Shown: positions 24,672 through 33,638, counted from the stretch's first letter. The stretch: DNA of 48,827 nucleotides from an uncultured Collinsella sp. (GCA_900541855.1 UQLD01000018.1:1-48827); one strand, 5' to 3'. Program-made: numbers and translations. Notes: a model not told the origin generated them from the sequence alone.

Positions 24672-25850
24672 TTACTTGCCGTTGACGATGCGCTCGACGT
24701 CGGAAGCGATCATGAACTCCTCGTCCGTAGGGATGACGAAAATCTTGACCTTGGAATCCTTGGCGGACAGGCACCAAGCGCCGTCGCCACGCAGGGCATT
24801 ACGGGCGTGATCCATCTTGACGCCCATAAAGGCCAGACGATCGGCCACGCCAGCGCGAACGGCCGGAGCGTGCTCGCCGATGCCGGCGGTAAAGACCAGG
24901 GTGTCCATGCCGCACATGGAGGTGGCCATCTCGGCGGCCTTAGCGGCAATCTTGTAGACGAACATGTCGAAGGCGAGCTGAGCCTCGGGGTCACCAGCAG
25001 CGGCGAGCTCCTCAACGTTGCGGCAGTCGTTGGTCTTGCCACCGGTCACAGCCAAAAGGCCAGACTTCTTGTTCATCATCTCGTCGACCTCGTCGAAGGT
25101 GTAGCCACCCTCGCGCTGCAGGTAGCACACGGTAGCCGGGTCGATGGAGCCGCAGCGGGTGCCCATCATGACGCCGTCGAGCGGCGTCAAGCCCATGGTG
25201 GTGTCCATGCACTTGCCGTCCTCGATGGCGCACAGGGAAGCGCCGGAGCCGATATGGCACACGACGACCTTGCGGGCCTCGCCGTTGGTCATCTCGGCGA
25301 CCTTCTTGGAGATGTAGCGATAGCTGGTGCCGTGGGCGCCGTACTTACGGATGTGCAGCTTGTCGCAAACATCCTTGGGAAGGGCGTAGGTCTTGGCGAC
25401 CTCGGGCATGTTGAAGTGGAAAGCGGTGTCGTAGACCGTGACGTTGGGCAGATCGGGATACTGCTCCAGGCAGTACTCGATAACGTTGGCCTCGGGGTTG
25501 TTGTGCAGCGGCGCCAGCGGGGCGACCTCGCGAATCTTGGCGAGGACGTCCTCGTCGACGAGGGAGGAATCACCAAAGTACCAACCGCCCTGAACGATAC
25601 GGTGGCCGATGCCCTCGATCTTGACGCCGTTGGCCTCAAGGTCCTTCAGGACGACCTCGATGGCGACCTTGTGGTCGGGGAACTCGATGTTCTCGGTCAC
25701 CTTCTTGGAGCCATTGGCAGCATGGGTGAAGGTACCACCGGTAAAGCAGACGCGCTCGCAGGAGCCCTTTGCGGACACCTTATGGGACTTGGTGTCGATG
25801 ACCTGATACTTAAGGGTCGAAGATCCCGCGTTGACGACCAGAACGTTCAT
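24672..25850 (-). CDS. ackA: Acetate kinase, paralogue 2
   Basis: A 392-residue acetate kinase with the same motif order: VNAGSSTLKY, YDTAFHFNMPEVAKTYALP, GAHGTSYRY, HIGSGASLCAI and GIGEHAPAVRAG. Two positions differ from paralogue 1 in telling places: GSG replaces GNG in the phosphate-binding loop, and Tyr replaces His in GTSYRY, where canonical acetate kinases carry GTSHRY. The GTSH histidine is part of a conserved active-site motif, so an altered substrate preference or rate is possible. This is inference from family knowledge. It has its own terminator at 24626-24660, and GTAGGGAG precedes the ATG. Confidence 0.93.
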   Translation of the reverse strand: MNVLVVNAGSSTLKYQVIDTKSHKVSAKGSCERVCFTGGTFTHAANGSKKVTENIEFPDHKVAIEVVLKDLEANGVKIEGIGHRIVQGGWYFGDSSLVDEDVLAKIREVAPLAPLHNNPEANVIEYCLEQYPDLPNVTVYDTAFHFNMPEVAKTYALPKDVCDKLHIRKYGAHGTSYRYISKKVAEMTNGEARKVVVCHIGSGASLCAIEDGKCMDTTMGLTPLDGVMMGTRCGSIDPATVCYLQREGGYTFDEVDEMMNKKSGLLAVTGGKTNDCRNVEELAAAGDPEAQLAFDMFVYKIAAKAAEMATSMCGMDTLVFTAGIGEHAPAVRAGVADRLAFMGVKMDHARNALRGDGAWCLSAKDSKVKIFVIPTDEEFMIASDVERIVNGK

Positions 25851-25903
25851 GTGTCTCCCTACTAACAGGCGGTGTGGCGCCGCCAGGTTACATACGCTTC
25901 AAT

Positions 25904-25937
25904 AATAAACCCAAACGCCCTCGCGCTCGGGTTTATT
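25904..25937 (-). terminator. Terminator of the MFS transporter gene
   Basis: AATAAACCC (25904-25912) pairs with GGGTTTATT (25929-25937), with further T-rich sequence on the minus strand. Confidence 0.7.
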
Positions 25938-25970
25938 GCGTTGATATATAAGTTATCGGTGCCTAAATAC

Positions 25971-27131
25971 TCATGGCCTTTGACTTGTAAGACGAAATAG
26001 CGCGGGGATATACACCAGGGAAGAAATCCCGAGCGCAACAAGCAATACGACTCGAATGCCCGCGATGCTGCTCAACGCAGCATTGAACAGATAGAAAAGG
26101 ATGGCACCCACCGCCACCATCTGGCTTTGGACCGAAATCAGTGAACAGCGCATCGAAGAATCGACAGCATTTTGAAAAATTGAGTATTTAATTGGAGCAA
26201 ATAACGAGTACGCGACCGTCTGCAGTACATAGAACACGGGCAGCAAATAGACCGGAGTAAAGGGAATCAAAAACAGAGCAGCCAGGGAAAGGCGCACGAT
26301 GCCGCAAATACGCGCAAAACGGCCCTTGTCGACATGAGCAATCACACTGGGCACAATAAGCCCCATGGAGGCCGAGGCAAGAAGCTGGACCGCAATGATC
26401 ACACCCGAAGCGACGGCATTCATTCCGCGACCCGCAAGCAACAGTGAGAAAAAGTCTTCCAGGGCGACAAAAGCAAATGCCTGAGAGCAGTCCATGATGA
26501 ACGCTGAACGAAGAATGCCGTTACGCGCAATAGCGGCACCGATCATCTTCGGGCTCATTCCATGCCCAGGTGTCACCGCAGCGCCCTCTCTTCTCGCCTC
26601 AGGAATACAGACAACGACAACCAACGTCAACACCATTGCGATGATATCTGCCAAAAGACCAATGAGATACGCGCCAGCGGACGAAATGAAACCGCCCACA
26701 CAAGCGGAGAGGGCATAAGAGGCATAGAAAACAAATCGCTCAACGACATTAAGCCTTACGAGCTGGTCCAGAGAGACGCTGTCAATGTAAATCGCTTCCA
26801 TGGACCCGCTCATACATGCAGCGGCAAAACCTTTGAGAGCAAACGCGCCGATTAAAAGCAGAGGAGAACGGACGAGAAGCAGGGCGGCGTAGTATCCAAG
26901 CATCCCCACGACGCCAACGAGACCACTTGTCTTTCGTCCAAACCTATCGGCAATATAGCCAGTGGGAACTTCAAGGATGAACTTGCTCACTTGATATGCA
27001 ATCATCATGCTAGAAATCGCCACCATCGAGAATCCGACGAATTCAAGGTAAACCGTCAGAAAATACAAAATGGTGCTGAAGTTCGACAGAAAAACAAACG
27101 TCATATAAAGCAAAACCGTACGGTTTTTCAT
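25971..27131 (-). CDS. Major facilitator superfamily transporter
   Basis: A 386-residue integral membrane protein with about twelve hydrophobic segments. The MFS signature between helices 2 and 3 is clear: PTGYIADRFGRKTSG near residues 57-71. Such proteins export drugs or metabolites, or import small solutes; substrate is unknown. It appears less GC-rich than its neighbours and its codons include more A/T endings, so horizontal acquisition is possible. It lies 119 bp after a LysR-type regulator gene on the same strand, which likely controls it. The start at 27131 follows GGCGGAG; an upstream ATG at 27155 is less well placed. Confidence 0.85.
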   Translation of the reverse strand: MKNRTVLLYMTFVFLSNFSTILYFLTVYLEFVGFSMVAISSMMIAYQVSKFILEVPTGYIADRFGRKTSGLVGVVGMLGYYAALLLVRSPLLLIGAFALKGFAAACMSGSMEAIYIDSVSLDQLVRLNVVERFVFYASYALSACVGGFISSAGAYLIGLLADIIAMVLTLVVVVCIPEARREGAAVTPGHGMSPKMIGAAIARNGILRSAFIMDCSQAFAFVALEDFFSLLLAGRGMNAVASGVIIAVQLLASASMGLIVPSVIAHVDKGRFARICGIVRLSLAALFLIPFTPVYLLPVFYVLQTVAYSLFAPIKYSIFQNAVDSSMRCSLISVQSQMVAVGAILFYLFNAALSSIAGIRVVLLVALGISSLVYIPALFRLTSQRP

Positions 27132-27250
27132 GCTCCGCCCTCCAAGAGTCAACAATCTAAATCGGAATCTTGGAAAAGCATGAGGGCAAAGCCGTCAGTC
27201 ATGTGTTACAAGGCGTCAACATTCACTTGACGACACGAGGCCAAATGGCC

Positions 27251-28141
27251 TCACGAAGCAAGATGACGCAATAGGTGAAGAAATACCGTCTGGTGTCGAT
27301 CGGTCCAGGCATTTTGTCGATAGCAAAAGTAGATGGGCAAGGCTACGTCATGCGAACCTTCAATAGAGTACTCGCTCACTTCCGACCCATCTGATGCGAG
27401 AGAAGAGCCAGAAAAACCCAATATCAATCCCCCGGCTTGAAGAAACTCAGCCTGCGCTCTGTTTCCGTATTCGACGTCGCGGAAGCGGAAATTAACCAGC
27501 TGAGCTTCGGGGCATTGATTGATCGCATTGAGACAGGGCGACAAATTAATGGGAACAGCTAACCTGCCGCCCAGTAACTCACGAACGGTCATAGCACCCA
27601 CAGATTGATGACCCGCTGGGCACGAAAGAACCTTGAGCTCCTTTTCACCCAAGTATTTCGAAGAAAGGACACTGTCCCTTGGTTCCTCAAATGAGATGGC
27701 CGCATCCGAAATGCCAAGCACAAGTGATTCAAAGCATGTAGCCGTTGGCTGATGCCACACATCAAGGTGAATCTGAGGGTGCGAGCTTTCAAACGAGTCG
27801 TACCAGTTTTCGGAAAAAAGACGCCCCCGCCCGTGAAGACAGGGGACGTAAAGACGAAAGTGGCCGTCGGGCGAAACGCCACCGTTCCCCGATTGGGTGT
27901 ACTTTTTGAGATCGTCGACTTGTGCCAGGATCACGCGTGCACGACGCGCAAATTCTCTGCCCGCCGGAGACAAAACAGCCTCCCCCGCCGATCGATTGAG
28001 CAAAACGATCTGATACTCAGACTCCAGTTTCTTAATTGCCGACGAGACAGCCTGTGGGCTCACGTGAACGGCGCGAGCCGCTTTGCGCACGCCGCCATAG
28101 TTCGCTACCGCTTGAAGGTATTCGAGTTGAGAAAGCTGCAT
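27251..28141 (-). CDS. LysR-family transcriptional regulator
   Basis: A 296-residue LysR-type regulator. The N-terminal winged helix-turn-helix covers residues 1-60 (LEYLQAVANYGGVRKAARAVHVSPQAVSSAIKKLE), followed by a linker helix and a periplasmic-binding-protein-like effector domain from about 95 to 290. It is encoded between the HIT gene and the MFS transporter on one strand, so the transporter is the likely target; LysR regulators often act on neighbours and are autoregulated. Its effector is unknown. GGAG precedes the ATG. Like the MFS gene it seems less GC-rich than the core genes around it. Confidence 0.9.
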   Translation of the reverse strand: MQLSQLEYLQAVANYGGVRKAARAVHVSPQAVSSAIKKLESEYQIVLLNRSAGEAVLSPAGREFARRARVILAQVDDLKKYTQSGNGGVSPDGHFRLYVPCLHGRGRLFSENWYDSFESSHPQIHLDVWHQPTATCFESLVLGISDAAISFEEPRDSVLSSKYLGEKELKVLSCPAGHQSVGAMTVRELLGGRLAVPINLSPCLNAINQCPEAQLVNFRFRDVEYGNRAQAEFLQAGGLILGFSGSSLASDGSEVSEYSIEGSHDVALPIYFCYRQNAWTDRHQTVFLHLLRHLAS

Positions 28142-28182
28142 AGATTACTCCAAAGGCAGCCAAGTCGACGGCCTACGCGCCC

Positions 28183-28518
28183 TCAGATGAGGTTCTCACC
28201 CAAGTTCTTGCCGCCGAGGACGTGCATATGGAAATGCATGACGGTCTGACCGGCGTTGACGCCCTTGTTGGAGATGACGCGGAAACCGTCCTCCAGGCCC
28301 TTGGCCTTAGCGACCTCCTGGATGGCGTGAGCCATGGCGCCCATGGTCTCGGCCGGCACGTTATCGGCGATATCGCTGTAGTGCTTCTTGGGGATCACGA
28401 GCGTGTGGACCGGCGCCTGGGGGTTGAGGTCGTCGAAGGCGATGACCTGGTCGTCCTCATAGACAACGGTCGAAGGGATCTCGTGGTTGGCAATTTTGCA
28501 GAAGATGCAATCACACAT
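28183..28518 (-). CDS. HIT-family hydrolase (HINT branch)
   Basis: A 111-residue histidine-triad protein that hydrolyses nucleoside phosphoramidates such as AMP-amines. It begins with the CIFCKI segment typical of Hint/HinT proteins and ends with the catalytic HFHMHV triad near residue 97. Length and order are normal. It precedes the LysR gene by 41 bases and follows xseB by about 50, so it may be transcribed with either. AAAGGA precedes the ATG. Confidence 0.95.
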   Translation of the reverse strand: MCDCIFCKIANHEIPSTVVYEDDQVIAFDDLNPQAPVHTLVIPKKHYSDIADNVPAETMGAMAHAIQEVAKAKGLEDGFRVISNKGVNAGQTVMHFHMHVLGGKNLGENLI

Positions 28519-28567
28519 GGTTGGTTCCTTTCTTACAGACCAAGGTAATTATATTTGGTCGAGATGG

Positions 28568-28834
28568 TTAGAACGAAAGGCTGTCGTCGGTGTTGGCGGC
28601 TTCGCCGTCGGCGAGCACGTCGTTGCCGTCGACGTCCTTCAGGAGCACCGAGACCTTCTGCTCGGCATCGGACAGGCGGGTACGCAGGCTCTTGAGGAGC
28701 TCGACGCCGCGGGTATAGCTCTCAAGCGACTCCTCGAGCTCCATATCGCCCGATTCCAAGCTGCGTATGATGAGCTCCAACTCCTGCGAAGCCTGCTTGT
28801 ACGTAAGCTGCTCGACCGGGGTCTTTTCTGCCAT
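28568..28834 (-). CDS. xseB: Exodeoxyribonuclease VII small subunit
   Basis: An 88-residue helical protein matching XseB: LTYKQASQELELIIRSLESGDMELEESLESYTRGVELLKSLRTRLSDAEQKV is the two-helix core that packs on the XseA coiled coil. The acidic C-terminal tail is dispensable in relatives. It lies 42 bases after xseA on the same strand, the usual order, and together they form the nuclease that degrades single-stranded DNA to short oligonucleotides. Confidence 0.95.
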   Translation of the reverse strand: MAEKTPVEQLTYKQASQELELIIRSLESGDMELEESLESYTRGVELLKSLRTRLSDAEQKVSVLLKDVDGNDVLADGEAANTDDSLSF

Positions 28835-28876
28835 ATCTGTTTCCTTTCCTAAAGGTTTATCGCTGTGAAACGCGGC

Positions 28877-30328
28877 CTACTCGACCGTATTGACCGTTGC
28901 CGCCACGTTGCCGTCTGCCATGCGTACACGAATGGCATCGCCGGGCTTAAAGGTCTTGGCGCTCGTGGCCACCCCATCATCGCTGTACGCGATGGAATAA
29001 CCACGGGCAAGCACCTTGAGCGGCGACAAGGCATCGAGCGACGCGGCAGCTCGGCCCAGGTCGGACGCGGGTTTGCTGAGCATCGTACGTCCCTGATGCT
29101 CCAGACGGGAACTCGCAAGCGTGAGCGCATGACGCTTGCCATCGAGCCCCGAGGTGCTTGCGACCAAGCGCTCGGGCAGACGCTCGAAGTTGGAGCGGAA
29201 TGTCCCGACCGAGCGCGCTATGGCGCCGGACAGACGATCGGCCGTCAGGGCAAGATCAGACTCGCGACGCTCGACCATAAACGTCGGATCGTTGAGGCAC
29301 GGGCGGCATGCGGCCGCATCGAGCGCGTCGCCCAGACGAGCCGTATAGGTATCCCAGGCACGACGACCGCGCTGGTCGAGCATTTCCAGATCGACCTGAT
29401 CCGACCCGATCATCGAGGCCATCGCGACGCCCAGACGCTGATGGCGCGTCTCGAGCACGTCGGCCAACTCCGTCATAGCCGGCGCCACCGATTCTGCCGC
29501 TGCCGTTGGCGTGGAGGCGCGACGGTCGCTCACCATGTCGCAAATCGAGGTATCGGGCTCATGGCCAATGCCGGTCACCACGGGCACGGGGCAAGCCGCC
29601 ACCGCACGGGCAAGCTCCTCGTCGTTAAAGGTCATGAGGTCCTCGAAGGAGCCGCCGCCACGGACAAGCAAAATGCAATCGGGCGCCGGCGTAATGGCAG
29701 CGGCGCGGCGCAAGCCTTCAATAAGCTCTGCCGGCGCGCCCTCGCCCTGGACCTTTGCGCCCACGCAGACAAGCTCGACGAGCGGGTTGCGACGGCGCAG
29801 CGTACGCTTGACGTCGTCGATCACGGCGCCCGAAAGCGAGGTGACAACCGCCACGCGCGAGCAAAACACCGGGATGCGGCGCTTGCGCGCTTCGTCCATC
29901 AGGCCCTCGCGGCGTAGCTTTTCGGCCAACTGAGCCACCTGCTGACGCAGCAAGCCCTCCCCCGCCAGCGAGAACGAGCGGGCGACGAAGCTCATGCGAC
30001 CCGTAGGCTTGTAGAGATTGAAGCTGCCCTTAAAGCTTACCTGCATGCCGTCGCGCAGATCGAAGGTGCGCTTAAGGTAGGCGCCCTTCCAGATGATGCA
30101 GTCGACGGCCGCCGAGTCGTCCTTGATTTGGAAGTAGCAGTGGCCGCTTCGGGCATTGGGACCACGAAAACCCGTGACCTCGCCCAGAACGCTCAGCTGC
30201 GGAATCGCATCGAGCGCGCCAGCGGCAATCTCCACCGCCTGGCTCACGCTGAGCTCTTTGCGCTCCTGCTCGTCCGAACCGTCGAACTCGGCGGAAACGG
30301 CATTGCCGGTTAGATTCCAGCCTGCCAC
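28877..30328 (-). CDS. xseA: Exodeoxyribonuclease VII large subunit
   Basis: This is the catalytic subunit of exonuclease VII, a bidirectional single-strand DNA exonuclease in mismatch repair. The 483-residue protein has an N-terminal OB fold (LSVLGEVTGF, SGHCYFQIKDDSA), a central catalytic domain with VVTSLSGAVIDD, LVRGGGSFEDLMTFNDEELARAV and GIGHEPDTSICDMVSDRRASTPTAAAE, and a long helical C-terminal arm. The start is placed at GTG 30328 because AAAGGAGG lies immediately upstream; the ATGs at 30346 and 30355 overlap or precede that site. It is followed by xseB. Confidence 0.95.
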   Translation of the reverse strand: MAGWNLTGNAVSAEFDGSDEQERKELSVSQAVEIAAGALDAIPQLSVLGEVTGFRGPNARSGHCYFQIKDDSAAVDCIIWKGAYLKRTFDLRDGMQVSFKGSFNLYKPTGRMSFVARSFSLAGEGLLRQQVAQLAEKLRREGLMDEARKRRIPVFCSRVAVVTSLSGAVIDDVKRTLRRRNPLVELVCVGAKVQGEGAPAELIEGLRRAAAITPAPDCILLVRGGGSFEDLMTFNDEELARAVAACPVPVVTGIGHEPDTSICDMVSDRRASTPTAAAESVAPAMTELADVLETRHQRLGVAMASMIGSDQVDLEMLDQRGRRAWDTYTARLGDALDAAACRPCLNDPTFMVERRESDLALTADRLSGAIARSVGTFRSNFERLPERLVASTSGLDGKRHALTLASSRLEHQGRTMLSKPASDLGRAAASLDALSPLKVLARGYSIAYSDDGVATSAKTFKPGDAIRVRMADGNVAATVNTVE

Positions 30329-30397
30329 GCAGCCTCCTTTCGTCATCGTGCACACGGGCTCCGGCCCTGCGCAAATTCAAGTCCAACACATAGTACA

Positions 30398-30427
30398 GCG
30401 CCGCGAGGACACGAATCCCCGCGGCGC
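30398..30427 (-). terminator. Hairpin after the zinc peptidase gene
   Basis: GCGCCGCG (30398-30405) pairs with CGCGGCGC (30420-30427), extended by AGG/CCC; the U-tract is poor. Confidence 0.6.
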
Positions 30428-30443
30428 CTGCCTGCCCTATTTG

Positions 30444-31148
30444 TTATCGGTTGGAGTTTCTGTTGTAACGAGCCATAAGGTAGAGCAGTTGGATGATCGA
30501 AGTGAGCGCCGCCGCCACGTAGGTGAGCGCGGCTGCCGTCAGCACCTTCTTGGCACCGTTGACCTGCTTGGAACTCATGCCCGACTGCTCGATATACGCC
30601 ACGGCGCGGCGACTGGCATCAATCTCGACCGGCAGCGTAACGAGTTGGAACAGCACACTAAACGAGAAGAAGACCAGCGCGAGGGTCGTGAGTCCCGCGA
30701 TGTTCATGAACAAGCCCATGAGCAGCACGATCGTCCAGGTGTTCTGGGTAAAGTTGACGACGGGGACCAAAGCGGTGCGTACCTTCATCATGGCATAGCC
30801 GCTTTGGCGCTGGGCGGCATGGCCCGCCTCGTGACAGGCGACGGCAACGCTTGCGACCGACCCGCCCGAACGGTTGGCATCCGACAGATACAGGTTGTTG
30901 TCCTGCGGGTTGTAATGATCGGTGAGCTCGCCGGCAATGCCCTTGATGCCCACGGCGCTACAACCGTTGGCATTGAGCATGCGGCGAGCGACCGTGGCAC
31001 CCGTATCGCCGTCCGAGCGCACCTTGGACCACGTCTTGTACGTCGAGTTGATATAGCTCTGCGCGGCAAGGCCAAGCACCGTGCAGACAAGAACAACCAG
31101 CAGGTACAGCGGGTCAATGCCAAAGCCGTATCCATAGTAATAAGGCAT
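30444..31148 (-). CDS. Neutral zinc metallopeptidase, YugP family
   Basis: A 234-residue membrane zinc peptidase of the Zn_peptidase_2 (YugP) family. An N-terminal Tyr/Gly-rich segment (MPYYYGYGFGIDPLY) leads into a first hydrophobic helix. The zinc-binding HEAGH lies near residue 107, and further hydrophobic helices occur at about 130-185 and at the C terminus. Targets are unknown. The start at 31148 is supported by GGAGG at eight bases; the upstream ATG at 31217 would run through the intergenic region. Repeat copy B lies between this gene and rnd. Confidence 0.9.
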   Translation of the reverse strand: MPYYYGYGFGIDPLYLLVVLVCTVLGLAAQSYINSTYKTWSKVRSDGDTGATVARRMLNANGCSAVGIKGIAGELTDHYNPQDNNLYLSDANRSGGSVASVAVACHEAGHAAQRQSGYAMMKVRTALVPVVNFTQNTWTIVLLMGLFMNIAGLTTLALVFFSFSVLFQLVTLPVEIDASRRAVAYIEQSGMSSKQVNGAKKVLTAAALTYVAAALTSIIQLLYLMARYNRNSNR

Positions 31149-31232
31149 GCGAATTCCTCCGAATCGAGTTACACGTTGGAGGCATTCTACCCATTCGACT
31201 GACCAGCAAATCAACATCGATGTTTTGGCAAT

Positions 31233-31379
31233 GTCAGCGAAAACGGCCGAGAGCGAGCAAGGTGACGTGAAAGAGAAGCGACGCGTACTTTGGTACGCGA
31301 GCGACGATTGAACGTCAGATTGCCGCTCTCGGCCGTTTGCAGCGTCGAGCTGTTACGCGGTTTGGTAAAACCGCGTAAC
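31233..31379 (-). ncRNA. Structured repeat family 1, copy B
   Basis: A 147-bp element in the same relative orientation as copy A and only eight bases past the rnd stop. The outer helix is 15 bp (31241-31255 with 31324-31338). The inner hairpin is CGCGTAC/GTACGCG (31282-31299). The third hairpin is 12 bp (31352-31363 with 31368-31379) around the same GGTA loop. Compared with copy A, the outer six or more pairs, the inner hairpin and the third hairpin have changed on both sides while single-stranded segments are kept. This is the strongest evidence in the window for a conserved structure. Confidence 0.72.
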
Positions 31380-31386
31380 TATATAC

Positions 31387-32520
31387 CTATAGCAATTCAA
31401 TTTTGCCATCTTTGACCGTCAACCCCATATTGCCCGAGAGCAAATCGTCCAAACGCGAACCCACAAGCTCAAAGCGCCAACCTTCGCGCAGGGGGCTTTG
31501 CTCGGGATGCTCGATGTAATCGGCCAGGTCATCGCGCGAGGCAATGACCGAGGTCGCCACGCCCGAGCGCTCGGCAACCAGGCGAATGAGCGCATACATC
31601 AGGTCCGTCACGCTCTCCAACTCCGGCGAAATCTGACGGTGCCCGCGCACCATGAGCGGCAGGCGATCGTGTGGGCAGCTCGCACCGCGCTTAATGGCCA
31701 TGAGCGCGCCGTCCACGTCGCGCTCCCCCAGCTGGTCGGTACCGCGAATGCTGCGGAACTCCTCAACACGAACGGGATTACGTTTAACCAGGGCCAGCAG
31801 CGTATCGTCGGACATGACCCACTTGCGCGGGATGTTGCGGCGCTCGGCGCGGTCCTCGCGCCAAGCGGCAAGCTCGCGCGCGATACCCAGCTGATGGCGG
31901 CTACACGAGTTGATGCGCTTGACCTTGCGGAATGCCTCATGGCGGTCGGCGCGGTAGTGCGACTCGTCGGCCAGCGGACGCAACTCGTCGAGCACCCAGT
32001 CCACCCGGCCCAGCTCGCGCAGGCGACTCATCATCTCGGTATAGGCGACAATCAGGTACTTGACGTCATCGATCGCGTACTCGACCTGCTTATCAGTCAG
32101 CGGGCGGCGCGACCAGTCGGTCAGCGACTCGGTCTTGGGCAATGAGACGCCACAAAACGTCTGCACGAGCGCGCCGTAGGAAATCTGCTGGCGCTCGCCC
32201 AAAAAGGCGGCGGCCACCTGCGTGTCAAAAATGGGACGCGGCAGCACGCCCACGGTATGGAGCATGACCTCCATATCCTGCGAGCAGGCGTGGAAGACCT
32301 TAGTCACGCTCTCGTCGGCCATAAGCTCGGCAAGCGGCGACAGGTCGTCGATCACCAAAGGATCGACCGCGACGCTCTCGGCAGGGGTGGCAATCTGAAC
32401 CAAGCACAGGCGCGGGTGGAACGTGCGCTCGCGCAAAAACTCGGTATCGACGGCAATCGCGTCAAACTCACGGGCGCGCTGGCAAAAGTCGAGCAGAGCC
32501 TGATGTGTGGAAATGTACAT
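31387..32520 (-). CDS. rnd: Ribonuclease D
   Basis: RNase D trims the 3' ends of tRNA and other stable RNAs. The 377-residue protein has a DEDDy exonuclease domain (AVDTEFLRERTFHPRLCLVQIA near residues 19-40, then FHACSQDME and the YAIDDVKYLIVAY motif) and a C-terminal HRDC domain (about 205-290). The start at 32520 (MYISTHQ) matches relatives; the in-frame ATG at 32556 adds an unlikely extension. It is divergent from the lipid kinase gene. Repeat copy B follows the stop closely and may form the 3' end of the transcript. Confidence 0.93.
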   Translation of the reverse strand: MYISTHQALLDFCQRAREFDAIAVDTEFLRERTFHPRLCLVQIATPAESVAVDPLVIDDLSPLAELMADESVTKVFHACSQDMEVMLHTVGVLPRPIFDTQVAAAFLGERQQISYGALVQTFCGVSLPKTESLTDWSRRPLTDKQVEYAIDDVKYLIVAYTEMMSRLRELGRVDWVLDELRPLADESHYRADRHEAFRKVKRINSCSRHQLGIARELAAWREDRAERRNIPRKWVMSDDTLLALVKRNPVRVEEFRSIRGTDQLGERDVDGALMAIKRGASCPHDRLPLMVRGHRQISPELESVTDLMYALIRLVAERSGVATSVIASRDDLADYIEHPEQSPLREGWRFELVGSRLDDLLSGNMGLTVKDGKIELL

Positions 32521-32618
32521 ATCAACCCATCGAATAAGGTTAGGCCCGAAAAACACGGGTAGGATATCGGCATTGCCCTACAACTATACTCGGTTAGTCA
32601 CAGAACGGGAACGTAAGT

Positions 32619-33536
32619 ATGCGCTGCCTTATCATCCACAACCCGGCATCGGGCCCCAGCTCAGATGAAATCTACGCGTTCACGCACGCCCTCGCGCAGG
32701 GCGGCGACGAGGTCGTGATGCGCTTTATCGGCGATGGCATGGAACCCGAGGACGCCGTGGCAGACGTGCGCGAGTTTGATCGCGTGGTCGTTTCGGGCGG
32801 CGACGGCACCGTCTCCAACGTGCTCGACCAGATGCGCGGGTGCGGTGTCCCCACGCTCGTCTTCCCCTCCGGCACAGCCTGCCTGTTCTTTAACAACATC
32901 GGTAATGCCCCCGAGGCAGCGGCGCTTGCCAAGGCTTGCCGCGCCGGTCGCACGGTCAAAGTGGACATGGGCGAGCTCTTTTGGCTCGACGAGAACGGCA
33001 ACGAGAAGCGCCACGGCTTTATCATCATCGCCGGCTCGGGCTTCGACGCCGAGATCATGATGAAGGCCGCCCCCGCCAAAAACGACATCGGCGAGATCGC
33101 CTATTTCCTGTCGGCGCTCGCCACACCCAACCCCACGGTGGCGCATTTTACGATTGAGCATGACGGCATTGTCGAGGAGCTCGATGGCATCTGCTGCATG
33201 GCCGGCAACACCTCGGTCATTCAAAACGACATCAACCTGTTCCCCGATTGCCGCATGAACGACGGCATGGTCGACATCGCGGTCATCGAGCCCGTAAAAA
33301 CCGTCCAGCTCCTGCCCACCGTGATCACCGCCGCACTCGACCCCGCCGGCAAGGTGCTCGGCCGTCCGCAGTTCAAGATCATCCAGACCAAGGAAGCCAA
33401 GATCACCTGCACGCCGTCGCTGGGCATGCAGTTCGATGGCGAGATCATCTCCAGCAACTCGGGCGTCTTTGGTGCCCGCGCGCTTCCGCAATGCCTCGAT
33501 CTCATCGTCGACGAATTCTCCCCGCTCGGAAAATAG
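32619..33536 (+). CDS. Diacylglycerol/lipid kinase family protein
   Basis: A 305-residue member of the YegS/DgkB-like lipid kinase family, with the N-terminal DAGK catalytic domain showing NPASGPSS and the nucleotide-binding VVSGGDGTVSNVL near residues 58-70. The next motif is PSGTACLFFNNIG in place of the commoner PxGTxNDFA, so the Asn-Asp pair usually seen there is altered and the lipid substrate may differ. No membrane helix is present. It is followed after nine bases by a 30-codon membrane microprotein gene, suggesting a physical partner. The ribosome-binding site is weak. Confidence 0.88.
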   Translation: MRCLIIHNPASGPSSDEIYAFTHALAQGGDEVVMRFIGDGMEPEDAVADVREFDRVVVSGGDGTVSNVLDQMRGCGVPTLVFPSGTACLFFNNIGNAPEAAALAKACRAGRTVKVDMGELFWLDENGNEKRHGFIIIAGSGFDAEIMMKAAPAKNDIGEIAYFLSALATPNPTVAHFTIEHDGIVEELDGICCMAGNTSVIQNDINLFPDCRMNDGMVDIAVIEPVKTVQLLPTVITAALDPAGKVLGRPQFKIIQTKEAKITCTPSLGMQFDGEIISSNSGVFGARALPQCLDLIVDEFSPLGK

Positions 33537-33545
33537 GAGGACCCC

Positions 33546-33638
33546 ATGAACGACAACCCCCTGATTGGCTTTATCGTCATCGTCTTGGCCATGCTCGTCG
33601 GCTATGCGATTAACGTGATCCACCGCCGGAAGAAGTAA
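33546..33638 (+). CDS. Single-pass membrane microprotein (30 aa)
   Basis: A 30-codon reading frame with a consensus AGGAGG overlapping the stop of the lipid kinase gene and five bases before its ATG. The product is MNDN, then about 20 hydrophobic residues (PLIGFIVIVLAMLVGYAINVI), then HRRKK and stop: a classic single transmembrane segment with a positive cytoplasmic tail. No family is recognised. Position implies translation with the lipid kinase, and it could anchor or modulate that soluble enzyme, which itself has no membrane segment. A terminator follows. Confidence 0.75.
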   Translation: MNDNPLIGFIVIVLAMLVGYAINVIHRRKK

